Source: M3007 sp046160625
Lineage (GTDB): Bacteria; Bacteroidota; Bacteroidia; Chitinophagales; Saprospiraceae
Direction of reading: 5' to 3'
DNA: 64,000 nucleotides
Assembly (NCBI GenBank): GCA_046160625.1
Contig: JBJXGZ010000023.1
Location: 1-64,000, forward strand
Of the stretch, positions 34,761 to 41,145 are shown one piece after another (within the stretch, counting starts at the first letter, position 1; each line of letters begins with the position of its first letter). The notes beneath the pieces are model-generated. The model searched no databases. It was not told the DNA's origin and saw nothing but the letters and a program-made list of their open reading frames with translations. The position numbers were made by a program, and so were the translations under genes.

Positions 34761-34836
34761 TTTTTTGACAGGATTAACAAGATCAACAGGATGAAGCCGA
34801 CTTTATCCTGTTGATCTTGTTAATCCTGTCAAAAAA
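34761..34836. terminator. 32-base perfect inverted repeat, bidirectional terminator
   Basis: Arms 34761-34792 and 34805-34836 are perfectly complementary with a 12-base loop. The outer ends are T6 and A6/A7, so each strand has a U-tract after the stem. It separates the convergent QueD-like and VanY-like genes. The arms are built from the same 9-base words (AATCCTGTC and variants) as the insertion in malQ. Confidence 0.85.
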
Positions 34837-34857
34837 ATACGTGTATATATCATAATC

Positions 34858-35649
34858 TTACTCCGCACAAGATTGATTGATTCCCAGCACATAATGCTGC
34901 ACCGCGCCGATTTCTCCCGCCAGATTTGAGCCTAAAAACCCTTGAATATCAACATCCGTGATCCCAGCTTTGTATTGTGCCAAAAAGGGCTTGCTCAGCG
35001 GCGTATAACTCCAATGCCACTTTTCTTCCTGGTAACCATGTGACCTTCCGGCGGTATAAGGTTGGCAAAAGCCAAATTCGTGGGCGTGGGCAGCGAGCCA
35101 TTTGTACACTTTTTCGTGCATGCCACCTGACTCGAAAGATGGATTGTTAAGGTCATTTAAGTCTATATCGGTGCCCCAGTGGTGGCGCGAAGACCCTGGC
35201 ATGGAGGAAAATTCCAAAATTTTTAGGGCACGCTTTTTAGGAGCAGGGGTTTGCTGGGCAAAACGGTTCCATTTGCCTTCCCAAATGTTTTTTTGCTGGT
35301 CAAAAGTGCGGGTGGAGGAAATGATTTTGAGCGAAATGCCCGCTTTTTGAGCACTATCCCACATTTTTTTGAAGGCCTCAAAAGCCTCTTTTCGCAGCAT
35401 CATGCCCGGTTTGTCGGCGTAGGGTTTGCCGACTGACACAAAATCAGGGTGCTTGGCAGGGTTGAATTTCCCCAACAAATATTCCTTACTCACTAGTGCA
35501 GGTATTGGCAAAGAATCGGGTGCAAATTGGTCAGGCAAGACCGGTATTTGAGCAGACGAAAGGGGCGTTTCGACATTTCCACAAGCGACGGCGAGGATAA
35601 GTGAAAGTCCAATTGCTTGAGGTATATCACTGATTTTCAACATCTTCAA
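34858..35649 (-). CDS. D-alanyl-D-alanine carboxypeptidase, VanY/M15B type, lipoprotein
   Basis: A 263-residue zinc peptidase that trims peptidoglycan stem peptides. The signal has a lipobox (ILAVACGN, Cys about 23). Zinc-site motifs: SSRHHWGTDIDLND (His and Asp ligands) and EKWHWSY (catalytic Glu and His ligand). It acts in the periplasm, anchored by lipid. Its start overlaps the thioredoxin gene by 23 bases (17 if ATG at 35643 is used), so translation is probably coupled. Confidence 0.9.
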   Translation of the reverse strand: MKMLKISDIPQAIGLSLILAVACGNVETPLSSAQIPVLPDQFAPDSLPIPALVSKEYLLGKFNPAKHPDFVSVGKPYADKPGMMLRKEAFEAFKKMWDSAQKAGISLKIISSTRTFDQQKNIWEGKWNRFAQQTPAPKKRALKILEFSSMPGSSRHHWGTDIDLNDLNNPSFESGGMHEKVYKWLAAHAHEFGFCQPYTAGRSHGYQEEKWHWSYTPLSKPFLAQYKAGITDVDIQGFLGSNLAGEIGAVQHYVLGINQSCAE

Positions 35650-35932
35650 TCTTTTTTTTCAGGGCTTCTTTAGTGAATGTGCCGGCATCGTGCCATAGAC
35701 ATTGACCATTTTTGTAGAGCATGAAAGTGGGCACGCCCATCACTTTCATTTGCACGGCGAGGTCGGTGTTTTGGTCCACATCAATCTTGATGATGCGCAC
35801 CCGGTCGCCAAGCTCGGTTTTTAGTTCCTTGAGCACGGGTGCCATGGCTTTGCAAGGGCCGCACCATGTGGCCCAAAAATCAATCAGCACGGGGATGTCA
35901 GATTGAATTATCTGTTCAAACGATGATCTCAT
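35627..35932 (-). CDS. trxA: Thioredoxin
   Basis: A 101-residue cytoplasmic thioredoxin with active site FWATWCGPCK (Cys 24 and 27) and the cis-Pro motif GVPTFMLYKNG. No signal peptide. First gene of a two-gene unit with the VanY-like carboxypeptidase, overlapping its start. A -7 element lies directly upstream, giving an almost leaderless mRNA. Confidence 0.93.
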   Translation of the reverse strand: MRSSFEQIIQSDIPVLIDFWATWCGPCKAMAPVLKELKTELGDRVRIIKIDVDQNTDLAVQMKVMGVPTFMLYKNGQCLWHDAGTFTKEALKKKIEDVENQ

Positions 35933-35940
35933 AACGACGG

Positions 35941-35948
35941 CAAAGGTA
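35941..35948 (-). promoter_or_regulatory. -7 element of the thioredoxin gene, near-leaderless
   Basis: The reverse strand reads TACCTTTG, ending 8 bases before the ATG at 35932. The expected start site falls within a few bases of the ATG. Confidence 0.6.
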
Positions 35949-36045
35949 ACAAAGTAGTTAAACGGAGGTTTAAAAAGACATTCTGGCTATTTTGGCCGAG
36001 CAAGCGTGTTTTACGTTCGACTTTTGGCAAAATTCTTTTTCAAAC

Positions 36046-36522
36046 ATGAAACACATTCCATTTGCCCTTCTACTATTCGCTCTTTTGGCCTTTTTGCCAA
36101 AATCTTCTGCCCAAAAACAAAAACCTGAAAACCCTGAAAAGGCCATCAAAGCCGTCATAAACCGATTTTTTGATGGTTTGGAAAAAGGCGACACCACACT
36201 CCTTAAAAGCAGCTGCACCGAAACCATGTTGCTCCAAACGTACACGACAGACAAGGAAGGCAAAATGCAGGTGTACACCGAAGAATTAGCAGATTTTTTG
36301 GCAATGATAGGATCGCCCAGCACCGATAAGTACGATGAGCGAATCAAATTCGAGGCAATCCACGCCGAGAAATCGCTCGCCAGCGTGTGGACGCCCTACT
36401 CCTTTTATATCAATGGGAAACGCTCGCATTGTGGTACCAACTCCTTTCAATTGGTAAAAACCGCAGATGGCTGGAAAATTCAGTACATTATTGATACCCG
36501 CCGAAAACAGGGCTGCGAGTGA
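36046..36522 (+). CDS. Secreted NTF2-like (SnoaL/DUF4440-type) protein
   Basis: About 158 residues starting at MKHIPFALLLFALLAF, with a signal peptide ending near SSAQ. The mature part fits an NTF2-like cone fold: an N-terminal helix KAIKAVINRFFDGLEKGDTTLLKSSC, then strands ending in NSFQLVKTADGWKIQYIIDTRR. Such proteins are often small-molecule binding or of unknown role. The frame is open to 35992, but the signal peptide sets the start at 36046. Confidence 0.8.
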   Translation: MKHIPFALLLFALLAFLPKSSAQKQKPENPEKAIKAVINRFFDGLEKGDTTLLKSSCTETMLLQTYTTDKEGKMQVYTEELADFLAMIGSPSTDKYDERIKFEAIHAEKSLASVWTPYSFYINGKRSHCGTNSFQLVKTADGWKIQYIIDTRRKQGCE

Positions 36523-36625
36523 TAAAAATTGACTTTTGGGTTGTTTTTTAATGTCGTCAGTGTTGCAAAAAGCCTTTGAGGGGCAAAAATGTTAATGAAA
36601 TTTCACCGACAGATACAAAACACTC

Positions 36626-36633
36626 TACTTTTG
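36626..36633 (+). promoter_or_regulatory. -7 element for exbB
   Basis: TACTTTTG followed by GCG lies 62 bases before the exbB ATG and matches TAnnTTTG. Confidence 0.55.
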
Positions 36634-36695
36634 GCGTTCGCAATCTCCTAAAACGAAAGCAACCGGTTTCACCAAACTAACAGCACCGAACGTCT

Positions 36696-37403
36696 ATGAC
36701 AATCAACGCCTTTCTTACCTCTTTCTTCTTCCTGCAGCTCAGCACAAAAGAGGTAGCAACCACCCCAGCCGAATCGAAAAGCCTCATTGACATTATTTTT
36801 TCGAGCAGCACTTCTGGCCTCATTGTGATGGGGATTTTGTTCTTCCTTTCCATTGTGGCTGTTTACATCATTATTGAGCGCTACTTTACCCTCACCCGTG
36901 CCGGACAAGTTGACCACAATTTTATGAACTCCATTCGTGCGAGTGTGGAAAGCGGTAACCTCCAGGCTGCCAAAGCCCTTTGCCAGAGTGTGGATGCGCC
37001 CATGGCGCGTATGGTAGAAAAAGGCCTTGACCGTATCGGAAAGCCTTTGGACGACATCAACAAGTCCATTGAAAACGTGGGCAACCTCGAACTTCTCAAA
37101 CTTGAAAAGAACCTTTCTACCCTGGCCTCAATTTCCGGCCTCGCGCCCATGATCGGCCTTTTGGGTACTGTTATTGGTCTTATTATTTCTTTCCAGGACA
37201 TGGCCTCTGCCACCAATATCACCCCTCAGGTATTGTCCAACGGTATCTACCATGCCCTTACGGCAACTGCCGCCGGTTTGTTTGTGTCTATTATTGCTAT
37301 GGCTGGCTTCAACCTGCTGGTCACCAACCTCGACAAGGTTATTTTCAAAATGGAGTACACTGCCGTGCAGTTCATGGATCTGCTGCAAGAACCTTCTCGG
37401 TGA
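36696..37403 (+). CDS. exbB: MotA/TolQ/ExbB proton channel protein
   Basis: A 235-residue inner-membrane protein with three TM segments: about 45-65 (SGLIVMGILFFLSIVAVYIII), about 150-170 (LAPMIGLLGTVIGLIISF) and about 190-212. The TolQ/ExbB signature (GLAPMIGLLGTVIGLI, then ALTATAAGLFVSI) is clear. With ExbD it forms the proton channel that powers TonB. It is followed by exbD and tonB, but the exbB-exbD gap of 195 bases is unusually long because it contains tandem repeats. Confidence 0.93.
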   Translation: MTINAFLTSFFFLQLSTKEVATTPAESKSLIDIIFSSSTSGLIVMGILFFLSIVAVYIIIERYFTLTRAGQVDHNFMNSIRASVESGNLQAAKALCQSVDAPMARMVEKGLDRIGKPLDDINKSIENVGNLELLKLEKNLSTLASISGLAPMIGLLGTVIGLIISFQDMASATNITPQVLSNGIYHALTATAAGLFVSIIAMAGFNLLVTNLDKVIFKMEYTAVQFMDLLQEPSR

Positions 37404-37411
37404 TTGGGTTA

Positions 37412-37466
37412 TTAGTGATTAGTGATTAGTGATTAGTGATTAGTGATTAGTGATTAGTGATTAGTG
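37412..37466 (+). repeat. 7-base tandem repeat (TTAGTGA)
   Basis: Almost eight copies of a 7-base unit lie directly after the exbB stop. The unit resembles the reverse complement of the following 15-base repeat (AATCACCAATC), so the two arrays could pair in RNA. Confidence 0.85.
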
Positions 37467-37482
37467 CGAGTTCCAAGCTAAA

Positions 37483-37573
37483 CCAATCACCAATCCACCA
37501 ATCACCAATCCACCAATCACCAATCCACCAATCACCAGTCCACCAATCACCAGTCCACCAATCACCAAATCCA
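37483..37573 (+). repeat. 15-base tandem repeat (CCAATCACCAATCCA)
   Basis: Six copies, the last 16 bases long, with single-base variants (AATCCA/AGTCCA). The array ends 25 bases before exbD. It is a variable-number-type array, not CRISPR: there are no spacers. Confidence 0.9.
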
Positions 37574-37598
37574 CTATTTCAACCAATTCAACAATAAT

Positions 37599-38018
37599 AT
37601 GGGACTCAAACGCCGCCAAAGAGTAGAGCCGGAATTCAGCCTTGCAGCCATGATTGACGTAATCTTCCTGCTGCTGATGTTCTTTATGCTCACTTCCAAG
37701 TTCGTGACCCCCAATGCCCTCAACCTTACGTTGCCTTCGAGTACCAGTACATCATTGGCTTCGCCAGCGCTTGCCGTTTCGATTACAGCGGCTGGCAAAT
37801 TTTACCTGGATGCGACACCCATCGCTGAAGCATCACTGGAAAATGGATTGAAAGCTAAAATAAGATCTATGGGTAAGGATATAAAATCAACTACAATCAC
37901 CGTTGTAGTTGAAAAAGGAACGGCCATCGAACATGTTGTAACTGTGCTGGATGTTGCTAACCGAATGCAATTGAAAACCATTCTTGCAACCGACCCCAAG
38001 GCAATGCCTGGGAAATGA
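37599..38018 (+). CDS. exbD: ExbD/TolR biopolymer transport protein
   Basis: A 139-residue inner-membrane protein with one TM helix (FSLAAMIDVIFLLLMFFMLTSKF, about 12-34). It includes the essential Asp of the ExbD/TolR family (Asp in MIDVIFLL), followed by a periplasmic domain. It works with ExbB and TonB in energising outer-membrane receptors. It lies between exbB and tonB. Confidence 0.92.
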   Translation: MGLKRRQRVEPEFSLAAMIDVIFLLLMFFMLTSKFVTPNALNLTLPSSTSTSLASPALAVSITAAGKFYLDATPIAEASLENGLKAKIRSMGKDIKSTTITVVVEKGTAIEHVVTVLDVANRMQLKTILATDPKAMPGK

Positions 38019-38113
38019 TTGGGTTATTAATTTCATTCCGGAGAAATCTTTTTGAACATAATTGTGTGTAATCCCGCTGCCCCAAACATCCATACCCAAA
38101 ACGGTAATTTGTT

Positions 38114-39055
38114 ATGAAAGCCATTGTTAATCAAGCAAATCAGGAAGAAAATCGTACCAAAGCAGCCATTGGCAGCTTGCTTTTTCACGCCGCGCTTTTG
38201 CTGGCATTGATTTTCTATACCTTTTCATCCTCGGTTCCTGTCGTCGAACCTACAGCCATCATGCTCGATTTTGGCGGCGGCGGCGGCGACAATGCTGCTG
38301 CCGGCGATCCAGACAAAGGCATGAATGACGACTATACCCCGCTTGGGGAAGAGGAAGCCGCAACACCTGCCAAACCTGCTACCTCCACACCCGATCCTGT
38401 ACCCACGCCTACAAAATCGCAGGCCACTCCTCCTCCTCCAACGCCGACTACCACCGACCCAGAGGTGGCGGCCATCCGACAACAAAAAGAACAGGAACGC
38501 AAACAAAGGGAAGAGCAGGATCGTCAGGAACGCGCCCGAATAGATGAAGCAAATCGCCAGCGACAGGCTGCAGAAGCTGCCAAAAAGGCTGAGCAAGAAC
38601 AACGCGACAAGGTAAAAAACAACGCTGGCAGCGCATTTGGTAAGAAAAACAGCAATGGCCAGGGTGCTGGCGGTGGTGGCAAACCCGGCAACGGGGGCGT
38701 AAATGGTGGTACGGGCGACAACCCCTTTGGCAAAAGCAGTGGCACCGGCGGTGGAACCGGCGGCGGTGACGGTACCGGAACTGGAGCGTCAATTGGTGGC
38801 GGATTGGGTGGAAGGGCAGTCGTGAACCGTGGCCGTATCAACGATACCTCGCAAAAAAGTGGAAAGGTCGTCATAGAAGTTTGTGTAAACAGCAGCGGTA
38901 CCGTCGTAAGTGCAGACTATACTCAACGGGGCTCTACCACGAGCGATAGCGAATTGAAAAGCAAGGCAATACAAGCTGCTCGTGGCTATCGCTTTGCATC
39001 CTCCACAGCTGATCAGCAGTGTGGTACAATTACATTTAACTTCACTTTGAAATAA
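38114..39055 (+). CDS. tonB: TonB-like energy transducer
   Basis: A 313-residue protein. An N-terminal TM anchor lies at about 20-40 (IGSLLFHAALLLALIFYTF). A long periplasmic linker is Pro/Thr-rich, then charged and helical (KEQERKQREEQDRQERARID), then Gly-rich (about 190-240). A C-terminal TonB_C-type domain (about 250-313: KVVIEVCVNSSGTVVSADYTQRGST ... ITFNFTLK) completes it. It transfers ExbB-ExbD energy to receptors. The long Gly-rich linker is characteristic of Bacteroidota TonB/gliding-associated proteins. Confidence 0.88.
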   Translation: MKAIVNQANQEENRTKAAIGSLLFHAALLLALIFYTFSSSVPVVEPTAIMLDFGGGGGDNAAAGDPDKGMNDDYTPLGEEEAATPAKPATSTPDPVPTPTKSQATPPPPTPTTTDPEVAAIRQQKEQERKQREEQDRQERARIDEANRQRQAAEAAKKAEQEQRDKVKNNAGSAFGKKNSNGQGAGGGGKPGNGGVNGGTGDNPFGKSSGTGGGTGGGDGTGTGASIGGGLGGRAVVNRGRINDTSQKSGKVVIEVCVNSSGTVVSADYTQRGSTTSDSELKSKAIQAARGYRFASSTADQQCGTITFNFTLK

Positions 39056-39088
39056 GAGCAATAGTATCACTCACGTGAGACTATTGCC

Positions 39089-39133
39089 AAGACACAGCCC
39101 GGCAGGTTTGAAAAACCTGCCGGGCTGTGTCTT
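39089..39133. repeat. 21-base perfect palindrome after tonB
   Basis: Perfect arms of 21 bases (39089-39109 and 39113-39133) with loop GAA and centre GGTTTGAAAAACC. A smaller hairpin (39059-39086, CAATAGT...ACTATTG with core CTCACGTGAG) precedes it. There is no strong T-run, so it may be a REP-like palindrome that also stops transcription after tonB. Confidence 0.75.
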
Positions 39134-39210
39134 ATTGGGAAATGCTAAAAGATGCTTTGTTGCGTTTTTGCCATTGAAAATTCAAAATCGCGCTACCTTT
39201 TCGCAGCAAA

Positions 39211-40410
39211 ATGGACATTTATACCCGCAAATCGTATTGGAAATGGTATTTGGCATCTGGAGGGACGCTCATTGTCATCCTCTCGCTTGTCTACACCCGC
39301 TATCTCGGCGACCAACTTGCCGAACGCGAAAAACAGCAGGTAGAGCAATACCTTGAGGCCCAACGAACGCTTGCCACTTCGAGTGGCGATCCTTACCAAT
39401 CTTTCTATTGTGATATAAGTTTTCAACTCAAAGTGGTGCAAGGCAACACCACGGTGCCGATCCTTTTGCTCAATGAACGCGGCGGCATTGACGGCTATAC
39501 CAACGTAGGAGAAGATGAAAACGACAGCATCTCTACAGAAGCTTTGCAGCGGGTCTACCAGGGCATGTTGGCCGAACGTGCCGATACGATTCATGTGCCG
39601 GTAGGCGATGACCTTCAAATCGTGATGTACGGGAAATCTCGCCTGATGAAACTCCTGGAGTGGTATCCTTTTATTCAGTTGTTCCTTATTGCGGTCTTCA
39701 TCGCATTTGGCTATGCGGGGTTTAGTGCATCCAGACGGGTGGAGCAAAACAAAGTCTGGCTTGGTATGGCGAAGGAAACAGCCCACCAACTTGGCACCCC
39801 CATCACAGCGATATTGGGCTGGATTGAAACCCTGAAGGCCGTGAATGAAGACCGCCCCGACAATCAGGAAATGTTGCTCGAACTTCACAATGACGTGACC
39901 CGTCTTGAACTGGTGGCGGATCGCTTTTCCAAAATTGGCGCAACACCAGAACTTACGCCCGTCAACTTATATGAACAGCTGGAAATATGTCGCGTGTATA
40001 TGCAGCGTCGTGCACCGCGCAAAACGGTGTTTGATTTTCCAAAACCCGAGGAACAAGAACCCCTTATGGTGTTCCTGAACCCGCCGCTCTTTGACTGGGT
40101 AATCGAAAATTTGCTTCGCAATGCTATTGACGCGATGGAAAGCGGGGAAGGGAAAATCAGCGCCAACGTGTACTGCGAAAGCCGTTGGGCTTGTATTGAT
40201 ATTAGCGATTCGGGCAAAGGGATTCCATCTGGTAAGCATAGTATCGTATTCAAACCTGGCTATTCTACCAAAACGCGTGGTTGGGGACTTGGCCTTTCGC
40301 TCGCACGAAGAATCATGGTGGAATATCACAGCGGGCGCATTTTTGTCAAAAAGTCGGAGCTCGGGAGAGGTACAACTTTCACGGTGAAATTGCCAATAAA
40401 TCGCAAGTAA
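39211..40410 (+). CDS. Membrane sensor histidine kinase
   Basis: A 399-residue kinase with two TM segments (about 13-30 and 150-172) around a periplasmic or extracytoplasmic sensor of about 120 residues. The H-box is MAKETAHQLGTPITAILGW (His about 192). The ATPase has N-box LLRNAIDAME, DSGKGIP and GWGLGLSLARRIM. The ETAHQLGTP form is typical of a Bacteroidota kinase group. There is no adjacent response regulator, so it is an orphan kinase here. The glycosyltransferase gene follows after 38 bases. Confidence 0.9.
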   Translation: MDIYTRKSYWKWYLASGGTLIVILSLVYTRYLGDQLAEREKQQVEQYLEAQRTLATSSGDPYQSFYCDISFQLKVVQGNTTVPILLLNERGGIDGYTNVGEDENDSISTEALQRVYQGMLAERADTIHVPVGDDLQIVMYGKSRLMKLLEWYPFIQLFLIAVFIAFGYAGFSASRRVEQNKVWLGMAKETAHQLGTPITAILGWIETLKAVNEDRPDNQEMLLELHNDVTRLELVADRFSKIGATPELTPVNLYEQLEICRVYMQRRAPRKTVFDFPKPEEQEPLMVFLNPPLFDWVIENLLRNAIDAMESGEGKISANVYCESRWACIDISDSGKGIPSGKHSIVFKPGYSTKTRGWGLGLSLARRIMVEYHSGRIFVKKSELGRGTTFTVKLPINRK

Positions 40411-40448
40411 GGGTGTTTAAACAGCCTAAGTATGATTGTTTATCATTG

Positions 40449-41033
40449 ATGAAAAACACCCTCCTTATTTTCATTCGAAACCCGCAATTGGGAAAAGTAA
40501 AAACCCGTCTTGCTCGTACGCTTGGTGACGAGGAGGCTTTGCGCATCTACCATATCTTGCTGGAGAAAACCCGCGAGGCCGCTCTAGGTTGTGAAGCCGA
40601 ACGGTTTTTGTTTTATAGCGATTTTGTGGACGATCAGGACGACTGGTCTCCTGCTTTTTTCCAAAAGAAAATCCAGCACAGCGGAGACCTTGGAGCGCGA
40701 ATGGAATCCGCGTTTCACCATGCTTTTGAATCCGGGGCACAGAAGGCTATTATCATTGGCAGCGATTGCCCCGAACTTAGGGGCGAAACGCTGCAACAAG
40801 CTTTTGACCTTCTTGACACAACAGACTTTGTGCTGGGGCCAGTGCCCGATGGCGGATATTACCTCCTTGGAATGAGCACTTTAGAATCCTCCGTTTTTCA
40901 CAACATTGAATGGAGCACTGAAACCGTCCGGGAAAAAACAATCGAGAAAATCCTTGCTGCCGGAAAGATTTTTGCGCTGCTCCCCATGCTTTCAGATGTG
41001 GATACGGAGGCGGATTGGCGAGCAGTGGAATAG
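40449..41033 (+). CDS. DUF2064 / TIGR04282 family glycosyltransferase
   Basis: About 194 residues starting at MKNTLLIFIRNPQLGKVKTRLARTLG, the family N-terminus with the nucleotide-binding KTRLA motif. GSDCPEL gives the metal-binding Asp, and LGPVPDGGYYLLGM is conserved in the family. It is a GT-A nucleotidyl/glycosyl transferase; some members act in arsenosugar biosynthesis, but no arsenic genes are seen here. The frame is open upstream to 40281, inside the kinase gene; that extension is not family-like. Confidence 0.85.
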   Translation: MKNTLLIFIRNPQLGKVKTRLARTLGDEEALRIYHILLEKTREAALGCEAERFLFYSDFVDDQDDWSPAFFQKKIQHSGDLGARMESAFHHAFESGAQKAIIIGSDCPELRGETLQQAFDLLDTTDFVLGPVPDGGYYLLGMSTLESSVFHNIEWSTETVREKTIEKILAAGKIFALLPMLSDVDTEADWRAVE

Positions 41034-41145
41034 TTTATTTAATCATCGTGCTGCCCGATTTTTGCCAAAAGCATCATACCTACAATTTAGTATTTGATAA
41101 AATTCAGGCAAGCGTACTTTTAGCCTTCGCTAAATCTATATTGCT

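Noticed and set aside
37404..37598. Possible CRISPR array between exbB and exbD
   Set aside because: Units of 7 and 15 bases in direct tandem without spacers; no cas genes.
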